Position numbers and translations under genes: made by a program
Shown here: positions 18,356 through 26,424 of the stretch, piece by piece
Numbering within the stretch: the first letter of the stretch is position 1
Layout: each line of letters opens with the position of its first letter
Assembly (NCBI GenBank): GCA_046726275.1
Contig: JBKPAF010000014.1
Coordinates: 1 to 64,000 of the forward strand
DNA from: DASXTW01 sp046726275
Lineage (GTDB): Bacteria; Actinomycetota; UBA4738
Direction: 5' to 3'
DNA: 64,000 bases
Notes under the pieces: generated by a model
Seen by the model: only the letters and a program-made list of their open reading frames with translations
Told to the model about the DNA's origin: nothing
Databases searched by the model: none

Positions 18356-18814
18356 TTATTCGATCTCGGCCAGCATCTCGACCTCGACTGGGGCACCGAG
18401 GGGCAACTCAGGAACCCCGACGGCGGTGCGGGCATGTCGCCCGGCGTCGCCGAGCACCTCGGCGAGGAGGTCACTGGCTCCATTGCCCACCTTCGATTGG
18501 TCGGTGAACCCGGGAGCCGAGACCACGAACACCCCGAGCCTCACGATCCTCCGGATGCGGTCGAGCGAGCCGAGATGGGCCCGCAGGGCCGACAAGGCCT
18601 GGAGGGCGCACCGCCGAGCCGCCTCCGCACCGGCAGCCACGTCGAGATTCTCGCCGAGCCTGCCCGTCCACAAGAGCTTGCCCTCGGCCATGGGGACTTG
18701 CCCGGACACGTAGGCCAAGTTTCCAGTGATCGAGACCGGGATGTACGAGGCCACAGACTGGGGCGGTGGGGGAAGCTCGATCCCCAGTTCCCGCAGCCGA
18801 TCCTCCGCGCCCAT
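18356..18814 (-). CDS. RidA/YjgF-family protein
   Basis: Small trimeric-fold protein of 152 residues in the RidA family (LEGI / HMG-like subgroup of the Rid superfamily). Features: N-terminal RLRELGIELPPPPQSVASYIPV, AYVSGQVP, the GRLGENLDVAAGAEAARRCALQAL helix, and R-x-V-R-L-G-V-F-V strand. The catalytic arginine of true enamine deaminases (in an R-x-A-x-x-V context near the C-terminus) is not obvious: here the segment reads ARTAVGVPELPLGAPVEVE, where the Arg two residues before Ala could serve. ATG 18814 follows a leaderless-type promoter. It corresponds in position and strand to Rv3678c. Confidence 0.85.
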   Translation of the reverse strand: MGAEDRLRELGIELPPPPQSVASYIPVSITGNLAYVSGQVPMAEGKLLWTGRLGENLDVAAGAEAARRCALQALSALRAHLGSLDRIRRIVRLGVFVVSAPGFTDQSKVGNGASDLLAEVLGDAGRHARTAVGVPELPLGAPVEVEMLAEIE

Positions 18815-18820
18815 CGGCGT

Positions 18821-18826
18821 ACGGTA
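18821..18826 (-). promoter_or_regulatory. Leaderless-type -10 box of the ridA-like gene
   Basis: On the minus strand TACCGT ends 6 nt before ATG 18814, with no ribosome-binding site. Confidence 0.5.
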
Positions 18827-18895
18827 CAACAGCCTTCAGGAAGGGCTATAAGGGACGGGGGTGACTTCCGGCGCCCGCTCGCCGAAGCAGTCTGC

Positions 18896-19180
18896 TCAGC
18901 CGGCGTCGCGCAGGCTGCCCCGCTCGCGCTCCCGGATCAGGATGCGCCGTTCAAGCTCGTTCAGGCCACCCCAGATCCCATGAGGCTCGCGGATCCGGAT
19001 CGCGTACTCCAGGCAGTCGATACGGACCGGGCAGAGGGCACAGATGCCCTTGGCCTGGCGCTCACGGATCGTCTTCTCCTCCCTCGTTTCAGGACGGTTC
19101 GGGGCGAAGAAGAGGCTTGAGTCCTCTCCACGGCATGCCGCCCGCCACTGCCATCCATGCTCCCACCTGTGTGTCGCCAC
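18896..19180 (-). CDS. WhiB-family iron-sulfur transcription factor
   Basis: Actinobacterial WhiB-like protein of about 94 residues. The four cluster cysteines are present in AACRGEDSSLFF, ICALCPVRIDCLEYA (C-x2-C-x5-C), followed by the G-[IV]-W-G-G turn (HGIWGGLNELERR) and a basic C-terminal tail with RERERGSLR. GTG 19180 is the best start for a normal WhiB length; longer in-frame reading upstream is low-complexity and unlike WhiB. It lies downstream of the NfeD gene on the same strand, separated by 210 bp, so it probably has its own promoter in that gap, although I cannot place it. Confidence 0.9.
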   Translation of the reverse strand: MATHRWEHGWQWRAACRGEDSSLFFAPNRPETREEKTIRERQAKGICALCPVRIDCLEYAIRIREPHGIWGGLNELERRILIRERERGSLRDAG

Positions 19181-19390
19181 TGGCGCGGCCTTCAGGCCTT
19201 CCCTCCTTCGAGAGGCTCCCCTGTGTCGCTTCCCATGCGATCTCTCGAGCGGGCTCTTCCCAGTTCTTCGGCCGATTGACGCACGGAAGACTGGCCGCGT
19301 TCCCCCGTCTGGCGTTTGTTTACGGAATCCACACAAACCTAAGACCAAGGTGAGACCCGGCTGGGGGCTTCGCCGGCCCGGCAGGCCCGG

Positions 19391-20695
19391 CTATTCGGAC
19401 TCGGGCTCGACCCTCAGGATGAGGCCCTCCACTCCCTTGATCCTGACCCTGGCGCCCTTGGGAATGGGGCCGTCCATCGAGCGAGCCCGCCACAGCGAGC
19501 CCTTCACGTAGACCCCGCCCTCGGGATCGAGGTCGGATCGGACCTCTCCGACCAGCCCGATGAGGCCGACCTGGGCGGTTCGCACCCGTTCCCTCGCCCG
19601 TAAGGCGACGGTCATGCCGAACCCGAAGAACACCGCCCCGGCCACCGTGAACAGGAGGACCAGCCAGAGGGACAGGTCGATCGCGGGAGCCACGCCCCAC
19701 CAGGCGAGGAGCGATCCGGCCAGAAACGCGAGGGTGCCGATCACCGTCCACGCGGCCACCCGCCGGATCGCAACGTCGAAACCCTGGAGGGCCGTGCCGG
19801 CCACGATCAGCGCCACCCCCGCCCACCGCACCGGGACGACGGTCAGCCCGAACCCGGCAAGGACCAGCGACAGGGCGCCGGCGATCCCGGCAACGCCGAA
19901 CCCCGGCTGGGTGAACTCGAAGGCGATGGCCCACAGGCCGAGGACGAGGAGAACGTACACGGCGGTCGGGGTGCTGACGGCGTGGAGGAGTCGGCGCACC
20001 GGGCCGATCTCGTGGAAGCGAACGGCCACCGGCCGGGTCGGGGTGCTCTTGGTAGCAAGCACTGCCGGCCCGGAGGAGGTCTCGACCCTCACGCCGTCGA
20101 GCTTGTCGAGGAGGTCCCGCAGGCCGGTGGCGAGGAGGTCGACCACTCCTGCGTCCAGAGCGGGCCCCGCGGGGAAAGGGGGGCCCGAGATAAGCCGCTC
20201 CACGCCCGACTGTTGGGCTCCGAGCTCCCGGGCGAGCACCTCGATCTGGGCCTGCCGCCGGCCCGCCCCCTCGGGCTCCTCCCGCGAAGCCGAGGTTCCC
20301 AAATCGAAGGGACGGGCCGGACCGATCCCGGCCCCCGGCGCCATCGCCACCAGCGAGGACGAGAACGGGATGAATAGCGCACCGCCCGCGGCCCGGGCTC
20401 CCGAGGGGCCCACCCAGGCGATGACGGGGATGGTGGCGTTCCCGATGTCCGCGCCCAAACGCATCGCCTCGTCCCCGTAGGACCCGAAGGAGGAGTCGAT
20501 CTGGACGATCAGCGTGGCCCCCGACTCCTCCGCCGAGTTCAGCGTGTCCCTTAGATAGCCGGCGACCGAGCCGTCGACCACCCCCTGCAACTTGACCACG
20601 TCGACGATCGGACCGGGAGACTGAGCCCCGGCCCGAGGCAGGACCGCCAGGCTGAGGAGGAACGCGACCACGGCGACGAGCCGGACCAGGCGCAC
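19391..20695 (-). CDS. NfeD-family membrane protein with degenerate ClpP-class protease domain
   Basis: Long-form NfeD protein, 434 residues: signal peptide (to about 24), ClpP/crotonase-fold domain (28-215), four to five membrane segments (about 235-375), and a C-terminal NfeD OB-fold (VGLIGLVGEVRSDLDPEGGVYVKGSLWRA). In active homologues such as PH1510 the nucleophile is Ser97 in a GASAASAGTYI context; the aligned residue here is Gly104 (GARAAGGALFI), and the catalytic lysine position also seems to be lost (GAGRRQAQIEVLARELG). It is therefore probably a non-proteolytic membrane-scaffold version. GTG 20695 has a TAGAAT box 7 nt upstream; the gene is divergent from the ArsA gene. No stomatin/SPFH partner is adjacent. 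Confidence 0.85.
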   Translation of the reverse strand: MRLVRLVAVVAFLLSLAVLPRAGAQSPGPIVDVVKLQGVVDGSVAGYLRDTLNSAEESGATLIVQIDSSFGSYGDEAMRLGADIGNATIPVIAWVGPSGARAAGGALFIPFSSSLVAMAPGAGIGPARPFDLGTSASREEPEGAGRRQAQIEVLARELGAQQSGVERLISGPPFPAGPALDAGVVDLLATGLRDLLDKLDGVRVETSSGPAVLATKSTPTRPVAVRFHEIGPVRRLLHAVSTPTAVYVLLVLGLWAIAFEFTQPGFGVAGIAGALSLVLAGFGLTVVPVRWAGVALIVAGTALQGFDVAIRRVAAWTVIGTLAFLAGSLLAWWGVAPAIDLSLWLVLLFTVAGAVFFGFGMTVALRARERVRTAQVGLIGLVGEVRSDLDPEGGVYVKGSLWRARSMDGPIPKGARVRIKGVEGLILRVEPESE

Positions 20696-20702
20696 GAGCC
20701 CG

Positions 20703-20708
20703 ATTCTA
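20703..20708 (-). promoter_or_regulatory. Leaderless-type -10 box of the NfeD gene
   Basis: Minus-strand TAGAAT ends 7 nt before GTG 20695. It lies back to back with the plus-strand TATAGT at 20741 in a 58-bp divergent promoter region. Confidence 0.55.
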
Positions 20709-20740
20709 CGGGTGAGCCATTGCCATCAGAGGGGCGCCCG

Positions 20741-20746
20741 TATAGT
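20741..20746 (+). promoter_or_regulatory. Leaderless-type -10 box of the double ArsA ATPase gene
   Basis: TATAGT ends 7 nt before ATG 20754, which places the predicted transcription start on the A of the start codon. Confidence 0.55.
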
Positions 20747-20753
20747 CGGCGAG

Positions 20754-22913
20754 ATGCGCTGGGAAGACCTGTTCCACCGCCAGATCGTCATCGTCTCGGG
20801 GAAGGGCGGGACGGGGAAGTCCACAGTCGCCGCCGCGCTTGCGTCGGTCTCGGCGGCAGCCGGCATCCGGACCCTCCTGGTGGAGGTTGAGGGCCGAGGG
20901 GAGATCGCCCGAACGCTTCAGATGGACGATCCCGGATTCTCTGAGGTCCCCACGGCGCTCGGGTTCAGCGCGCTCTCCATCACACCGCGGGAAGCGATGC
21001 TCGAATATCTCCACCTCTTCTTCGGCCTGGATCGAGCCACCCGGCCGCTCCTCCGCTCCGGCGCGCTGGACCAGTTCATCGGCGCGGCGCCCGGCTTCAG
21101 GGACCTCCTGTGCTGCGGAAAGCTCTATGAGCTGGCCCATTTCCGGAGGGTCGACTCTCGCGACAGTGGCCGACCCCTGTACGACCTCATCGTGGTCGAC
21201 GCCCCGCCCACCGGCCAGATCGTTCCCTTCCTGCTCTCAGCGTCCGCATTCGCGGACGTGGCTCGGGTCGGACGGATCAAACGGCAGGCCGCCGCGGTCG
21301 AGAGCCTGCTTCGCCGGAAGGCAGGTGTCCTCCTGGTGGCGCTTCCCGAGGAGATGGCCGTGGCCGAGACGTCCGAGGCGATCCCGGCGATCCGGCAATC
21401 GGGCGTTCCCGTGTTGGCCGTTGTCGTGAACCGTTGCCTCCCAGAAATCTTCCCCCGAGGAACCAGAGCGGCGAGCGGCAGGCTCACTCCTGAGGATGTC
21501 TCACGACTCAGTGCGGAAGCCGGACTTTCCCTCCCGGTCGACGATGCCGGCGTCCTGCTCACCGCGGCCCTGGCCAGGGAGGCCCGCCACGGGCGGCAAC
21601 GGCGTTACCGCAAAGAGCTCGAACGAACCGGACCCGTCCTCCAGCTCCCCGATCTGCCCGGAGGCTCCTCCAGAGAGACCGTTGGGAGGCTCGCCCGGGT
21701 CATGAGGAGGGAGGTCGCGTACGGGGATGAGATTGGCCCGACTGTCGGCCCCGAGCCCGGCGGCCCCGAACCGAGTGCCAGGCGACAGCTGAGGTTCTCC
21801 CAACCGGACCTCGAAGACCGACTTCACCCACGCAGGATCGTGGTGGTATGCGGCTCGGGTGGGGTGGGAAAGACCACCATCTCGGCCGCCCTGGCCGTTC
21901 ACCTGGCCGAGAGCCGGAACATGACGGCGCTCCTCACCGTGGACCCCGCGAGGCGGTTGGCCACGTCTCTCCAGCTCGCCACGGTGGCCGGCGAGCGCAC
22001 ATCGGTCGGGCTCGGGCGCGGACGGACGATGGAAGCCATTCAGCTGGACACCCAGCGGACCTTCGACGAGCTGATCCACCGGTACGCGGGAAACGAGGAG
22101 CGCCGCGACCGCATCCTGTCCAACCGCTTCTACCAGCGCATCTCGAGCACGCTCGCGGGCACCCACGAGTACATGGCCATGGAGAAGCTCTACCAGCTGG
22201 CGCTCGACGAGGACCATGACGCCATCGTCGTCGACACCCCTCCCACGAGGAGCGCCCTGTCGTTCCTCGATGCCCCGAAACGGCTGGGGGACTTCCTGGG
22301 GGGCCGGGTCATGCGGTGGATGCTGTGGCCCTCGGCCCGAGCCGGCCGGCTCACGGTGGGGATCGCCAGGTTCGGAGCCCAGGCCTTCGCACGGACGGCC
22401 GGCCGCCTCGTAGGAGCCGAGGTCCTGGCGGACACGGCGGACTTCCTGGCGGCGTTCGAGGGGATGTACGGCGGCTTCCAGAAGCGGGCCGCCGACGTCC
22501 TCGACCTGCTCAGGTCCCCGGTCACGACGTTCCTGGTGGTGACCGCTCCCACGCAGGTCAGCCTGGAAGAGGCGGGATTCTTCGTCGAGCGCCTGGGCGA
22601 AGGAGGGATGCGCGCTGAGGCGGTCGTGGTGAATCGCTGGCATCCCGATTCCACAGGCGTGCCCCCCGGCGCCGCCGGAGCAGCGGCCATGCTGGAGGCC
22701 GGCGACGTCGCGGGCAGAGCCACGGCAGCCATCCTGGTGGACCGGATCCGCCGGGAGCCCGAGCGTCGCTCGGAGGACCGAGCCATGCGTTCGTTCGTGC
22801 GCAACCACCCAGGCGTGCCGATCCTGCCCATCCCGGAGCTCGCCGGCGACGTCCACGACGTCACCGGCCTCCGCCGGGTGGGCGCTCATCTATTCGACTC
22901 CGTGGAGGCCTGA
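20754..22913 (+). CDS. Fused double ArsA/GET3-like ATPase (BagA-BagB fusion)
   Basis: One 719-residue chain containing two ArsA-family P-loop ATPases. The N-terminal half begins VIVSGKGGTGKST (P-loop at 16-23, with the ArsA signature lysine) and has VVDAPPTGQ; the C-terminal half has VVCGSGGVGKTT near residue 375 (signature Lys replaced by Ser) and VVDTPPTRSALSFL. A charged linker of about 50 residues joins them. In mycobacteria the equivalents are two separate genes, Rv3679 and Rv3680, whose products act together. Here order is kept and the genes are fused. No arsenic genes are present, so arsenite transport is unlikely. ATG 20754 is preferred over 20712 because of the -10 box. It is followed by a WhiB4-like gene, as in mycobacteria. 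Confidence 0.87.
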   Translation: MRWEDLFHRQIVIVSGKGGTGKSTVAAALASVSAAAGIRTLLVEVEGRGEIARTLQMDDPGFSEVPTALGFSALSITPREAMLEYLHLFFGLDRATRPLLRSGALDQFIGAAPGFRDLLCCGKLYELAHFRRVDSRDSGRPLYDLIVVDAPPTGQIVPFLLSASAFADVARVGRIKRQAAAVESLLRRKAGVLLVALPEEMAVAETSEAIPAIRQSGVPVLAVVVNRCLPEIFPRGTRAASGRLTPEDVSRLSAEAGLSLPVDDAGVLLTAALAREARHGRQRRYRKELERTGPVLQLPDLPGGSSRETVGRLARVMRREVAYGDEIGPTVGPEPGGPEPSARRQLRFSQPDLEDRLHPRRIVVVCGSGGVGKTTISAALAVHLAESRNMTALLTVDPARRLATSLQLATVAGERTSVGLGRGRTMEAIQLDTQRTFDELIHRYAGNEERRDRILSNRFYQRISSTLAGTHEYMAMEKLYQLALDEDHDAIVVDTPPTRSALSFLDAPKRLGDFLGGRVMRWMLWPSARAGRLTVGIARFGAQAFARTAGRLVGAEVLADTADFLAAFEGMYGGFQKRAADVLDLLRSPVTTFLVVTAPTQVSLEEAGFFVERLGEGGMRAEAVVVNRWHPDSTGVPPGAAGAAAMLEAGDVAGRATAAILVDRIRREPERRSEDRAMRSFVRNHPGVPILPIPELAGDVHDVTGLRRVGAHLFDSVEA

Positions 22914-22937
22914 CGGCCGCCAGGGGAAGGGACTCGA

Positions 22938-23201
22938 CTAAACGGTCACGCTGACTGGTTGTAGTTCGGGCTGTGCGTCTGTCGACCGCCGAGAGCGCCT
23001 GAGCAACGAGGTGCGCTCCTTGACGTTCATCCCACCCCACACGCCGAACTCGGCCCGAACGGTCAAGGCACAAGCAAGGCAATCGAGCCGAACGGGGCAT
23101 TGGGCGCAGATCGACTTGGCCCTCCGTTCGGCGCGGGTTGTCGGGTCGAAGAAGATCTCGGGGTCATACTGACCACAGCGGGCGCGTTCTTCCCACGACA
23201 T
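22938..23201 (-). CDS. WhiB4-like iron-sulfur transcription factor
   Basis: WhiB protein of 87 residues with all four cysteines: RCGQYDPEIFF, ICAQCPVRLDCLACA, then the turn GVWGGMNVKERTSLLRRSRR that carries the basic DNA-binding tail. An additional Cys follows in DCLACA. It sits between the ArsA ATPases and the class A PBP, on the opposite strand to both, exactly as whiB4 (Rv3681c) lies in M. tuberculosis; the assignment as WhiB4-like rests on that position. ATG 23201 has a leaderless-type promoter. Confidence 0.92.
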   Translation of the reverse strand: MSWEERARCGQYDPEIFFDPTTRAERRAKSICAQCPVRLDCLACALTVRAEFGVWGGMNVKERTSLLRRSRRSTDAQPELQPVSVTV

Positions 23202-23210
23202 GTGCGCGCC

Positions 23211-23216
23211 ATCCTA
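23211..23216 (-). promoter_or_regulatory. Leaderless-type -10 box of whiB4-like gene
   Basis: Minus-strand TAGGAT ends 9 nt before ATG 23201. The 134-bp gap to the PBP gene holds both divergent promoters. Confidence 0.5.
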
Positions 23217-23335
23217 GGCAGGGCGGCTTCCCGAGCGAATAGTCCGTGAGGGCTATTTTGCCCGTGACTTTCGGGGGGCTGACCGTTGGCCCGTGCGGCT
23301 CGGTAAGCTAGGCGCGATGTGAAGCAGGGGTTCGG

Positions 23336-25798
23336 TTGATACGACATCAGAGCCATCGGTGGCCCACGCCTTCCAAAGGCCTCGGGCCGGGGGACCTCAC
23401 CTTCCGGGTGGTCCTGATCCCGTTCGTCGTGCTCGCCGCGGCGCTCCTGGTGGCGGCGGGATTGTTCCCCATGGTGGGAAGCGCGGGAAGAGCGGTCAAG
23501 CTCTTCGACGGGCAGTTCCTTCCGAACGAGGGTGACCCGCTCAAGATCGAAGGGTTCCCGCTCCGCTCGACCATCTACGCCTCTGACGGGTCCGTCCTTG
23601 CCGTAGTCGCCGACTACAACCGTGTGAACGTCACGATGGAGGACGTCCCCAAGGTGACCCGGGACGCCATCGTGGCCATCGAGGACCACGCCTTCTACGA
23701 CCACGGACCGGTCGATTTCTCCTCGATCATGCGGGCGTTCATCGCGAACCTGCACGCCGGTCAGATCGTCCAGGGCGGATCGACGATCACGCAGCAGCTC
23801 GTCAAGAACACCGAGACCGGCAACGAGCGGACCTTCGAGCGGAAGTGGCGCGAGGCTCAGGACGCGATCCGCCTCGAACGGACCTACACAAAGGAGCAGA
23901 TCCTCGAGCTGTACATGAACCAGGTGTATCTGGGTCATGGCGCATATGGAGTGGGCAGCGCCGCGGAGTACTACTTCGGCAAACCTGTGCAGAAGTTGAA
24001 CCTCGCGGAGTCGGCGGTCCTTGCCGGACTGATCAAGGCCCCCTCGGATGACGATCCAGTCGCGAACCGGGAGCGATCGATCGCCAGGCGAAACACCGTC
24101 CTTCGTCGGATGCTGGAGCTGGGATGGATCTCGGAGGGAGAGTACACGGACGCGGTGGCAGAGCCCATCAGGCTCTCATCGAAGAGACGGAACGTGAACA
24201 AGTTCGGGCGCAAGGCGTATGACGCCTTGTTCGTGCAGGATCAGATCCTTCATCCCGTCAAGACCTCCCCGAACGACCCGCAGTACAAGGCCATCATCAA
24301 GACGTTCGGCAAGACGTACGAGGAGCGACGACGGCTGCTCTTCCAGGGCGGGTTGAAGATCTACACCACGATCAACCCCAAGATGCAGGGCTACGCGCGG
24401 GCGGCCGTGGAGGGATTCCTGCCCAACCCAGGCAACCGTCCTCCCACGAACCCCAACGCTGCGCTCGCCTCGGTCGTGCCTCGGACCGGTGCGATCGTCG
24501 CTATGTACGGCGGGCAGAACTTCTCGAAGCACAAGCTCAATCTGGCCACGCAGATCAAGCGGTCGGCCGGGAGCGCGTTCAAGGCCTTCACGTTGGCTGC
24601 TGCGATCGAGCAGGGCGTGCCTGTCGGCAAGGTGTACAACACGAGCCACGTCAAGATCCCCTTCGAGAAGTGTCCGGACCCTTCGGGTGCCTGGGAGCCG
24701 CAGAACGCCGAGCCAGGTGAGGGCGGGTTTATGAACATGGCCCGGGCCACCGCGGCGTCGGTCAACATCTATTTCGCCCAGCTCATCGCCGACGTCGGGG
24801 CCCAGCCGGTGCAGGAGATGGCCAAGAGGATGGGGGTGATCCAGTACGCTCGGGGGGGCGACGTCACGGTCTCCCCGGTGTGCTCGATCACCTTGGGCGC
24901 GGTCCAGGTGAACCCGCTTTCGATGACATCCGGGTACTCGACCCTCGCCAACGGCGGCATCCACTGCAAGCCCTTCGCGATCAAGAGGGTCGTTGGGGCA
25001 AGCGGAAAGACCATCTACAAGTCCAAGCCGTTCTGCCAGAGGGTCATGGAAGCCAAGGTCGCCGCGCAGGTCACCTCGTTGCTCCAGGGAGTGGTGTCGG
25101 GCGGGACCGGGGGGGCGGCGAACATCGGCCGGCCTCAGGCGGGCAAGACCGGCACCGCCCAGGACTACAAGGATGCCTGGTTCATGGGATACGTCCCCCA
25201 GCTCGTCACCGGTGTCTGGGTCGGCTACGCGTATCCGAAGAGGGAGATCCCCATGATCGGCCTGGCCAAGCTGGCCGGGGGCCGGGCTTTCGGAGGAACC
25301 CTGGCCGCTCCCATCTGGCACGACTTCATGATCAAGGCCGTGGCCGGTTTGCCAGTCAAGGGATTCCCGGCGCCGCCTCCCCCCAAGGCCGGCAATGTTC
25401 CGGACGTGGTAGGGATGAGGCAGGCCGATGCCATCAAGACCCTGACCAAAGCGAGTTTCACGCCCGTCGTGAAGACCGGTCCGTCCGTGGAGCCGAAGGG
25501 AGTCGTCTTCGACCAGAGCCCGGGAGGGGGCGCCAGCGTTCCGCTCGGCAGCACCGTGACCATCATGGTGAGCAACGGCGAGGCCCCGAAGAACCCCGTC
25601 CCGAACGTCATCGGAAAGACGGAGCAGGCCGCGAAGAACGCCCTCAAGGCGGCCGGGTTCAAGGTGACCGTTCAGTTCCAGGAGGTAAACGATCCGAAGC
25701 TCGACGGGGTCGTGGTGAATCAGAGTCCGAAGGGCGGCAAGAAGGCGCCCGCCGGGTCCACCGTCGTCATCGTGGTGGGGAAGCTCCAGCCGGGCTAG
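23336..25798 (+). CDS. ponA2: Class A penicillin-binding protein (transglycosylase/transpeptidase) with two PASTA domains
   Basis: Bifunctional peptidoglycan synthase, 820 residues. One membrane anchor (about 22-50), a GT51 transglycosylase domain (AIEDHAFYDHGPVDFSSI, GGSTITQQLVKN, ELYMNQVYLGHGAYGVGSAAEYYFGK), then the transpeptidase: SxxK as SAFK (serine of the SAGSAFKAFT segment), SxN as SVN (AASVNIYFAQ), KTG in AGKTGTAQDYKDAWF. Two PASTA domains follow (about 684-815: VPDVVGMRQADAIKTL and VPNVIGKTEQAAKNAL). TTG 23336 with a GCAGGGG site is the start. Gene symbol by position relative to M. tuberculosis ponA2 (Rv3682), which also ends in PASTA. Confidence 0.93.
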   Translation: MIRHQSHRWPTPSKGLGPGDLTFRVVLIPFVVLAAALLVAAGLFPMVGSAGRAVKLFDGQFLPNEGDPLKIEGFPLRSTIYASDGSVLAVVADYNRVNVTMEDVPKVTRDAIVAIEDHAFYDHGPVDFSSIMRAFIANLHAGQIVQGGSTITQQLVKNTETGNERTFERKWREAQDAIRLERTYTKEQILELYMNQVYLGHGAYGVGSAAEYYFGKPVQKLNLAESAVLAGLIKAPSDDDPVANRERSIARRNTVLRRMLELGWISEGEYTDAVAEPIRLSSKRRNVNKFGRKAYDALFVQDQILHPVKTSPNDPQYKAIIKTFGKTYEERRRLLFQGGLKIYTTINPKMQGYARAAVEGFLPNPGNRPPTNPNAALASVVPRTGAIVAMYGGQNFSKHKLNLATQIKRSAGSAFKAFTLAAAIEQGVPVGKVYNTSHVKIPFEKCPDPSGAWEPQNAEPGEGGFMNMARATAASVNIYFAQLIADVGAQPVQEMAKRMGVIQYARGGDVTVSPVCSITLGAVQVNPLSMTSGYSTLANGGIHCKPFAIKRVVGASGKTIYKSKPFCQRVMEAKVAAQVTSLLQGVVSGGTGGAANIGRPQAGKTGTAQDYKDAWFMGYVPQLVTGVWVGYAYPKREIPMIGLAKLAGGRAFGGTLAAPIWHDFMIKAVAGLPVKGFPAPPPPKAGNVPDVVGMRQADAIKTLTKASFTPVVKTGPSVEPKGVVFDQSPGGGASVPLGSTVTIMVSNGEAPKNPVPNVIGKTEQAAKNALKAAGFKVTVQFQEVNDPKLDGVVVNQSPKGGKKAPAGSTVVIVVGKLQPG

Positions 25799-25896
25799 TC
25801 TCCCTAGCTTTCTGAATCTCCTCCTCGGCGCTCCGTCTTCGACGGATCGCCGACGAGCCAGGGGTTCGCACTGTCCGCTCGCTTCGCTCGCGCGTG

Positions 25897-26409
25897 CTAC
25901 CCCCCTGGACCCCCTGACAGCCGTTCCCGGACTCTGGTCTGGACCTCTTTTCCGTCGGCCCTGCCCTTGGTCCTCTCCATCACGAAGCCCATGACCTTCC
26001 CGAAGTCCCCGATCCCCGTGGCGCCGGTGGTGGAGATCGCTTCCTCCACCAGCTCTGCGAGCTCCTTTGGGCTCATGGATGGTGGCAGGTACGTCTCCAG
26101 GACGCGCTGTTCCTCCGTCTCCTTGGCCACCAGGTCCTCCCGTCCGGCCCCGCTGTATGCCTCGATGGCCTCCTTCCGCCGCTTGACCTCCCGGGTCGCC
26201 ACCTGGATGAACTCGGCGTCGTCGAGCGGGTGGCGCAGCTCCACCTCGCGGTTCTTGACGGAGGCGGACAGCAGGCGCAGGGCTCCGAGCTTGACCTTCT
26301 CACCGGCCTTGAGGGCGTCGCGGATCTCCGACGCAAGCCGGTCCTTCAGCGTGCTGGCTGAGGATGAGGAAGGTGATGGCGCCGGGGCTCCGGGTGAGTC
26401 CTTCGCCAC
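25897..26409 (-). CDS. GatB/YqeY-family protein
   Basis: 170-residue YqeY protein, an alpha-helical domain also found at the tail of the amidotransferase subunit GatB and thought to bind tRNA. Signature segments are TLKDRLASEIRDALKAGEKVKLGALRLL, VTREVKRRKEAIEAYSGAGREDLVAKE, LETYLPPSMSPKEL and IGDFGKVMGFVMERTKGRADGK. A serine/proline-rich N-terminal 20 residues precedes the domain. GTG 26409 starts only 15 bp from the divergent phosphoesterase gene. It occupies the gap between the PBP and phosphoesterase genes, an insertion compared with the mycobacterial order. Confidence 0.9.
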   Translation of the reverse strand: MAKDSPGAPAPSPSSSSASTLKDRLASEIRDALKAGEKVKLGALRLLSASVKNREVELRHPLDDAEFIQVATREVKRRKEAIEAYSGAGREDLVAKETEEQRVLETYLPPSMSPKELAELVEEAISTTGATGIGDFGKVMGFVMERTKGRADGKEVQTRVRERLSGGPGG

Positions 26410-26415
26410 TAGAAT
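26410..26415 (+). promoter_or_regulatory. Leaderless-type -10 box of the phosphoesterase gene
   Basis: TAGAAT directly abuts the divergent yqeY start codon at 26409 and ends 9 nt before ATG 26425. The whole intergenic space is 15 bp. Confidence 0.5.
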
Positions 26416-26424
26416 CGCGTCTCC

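Noticed and set aside
18336..18356. tRNA-Sec next to selAB
   Set aside because: No UCA-anticodon cloverleaf in this gap or in other intergenic regions; it must be elsewhere.
20754..22913. Arsenite-transport ATPase (arsA)
   Set aside because: No arsB, arsD or ars regulator; position matches the mycobacterial Rv3679-Rv3680 pair instead.
25832..25846. Hairpin TCCGTC-TTC-GACGGA between PBP and yqeY
   Set aside because: Six base pairs, no T-tract; not enough to call a terminator.
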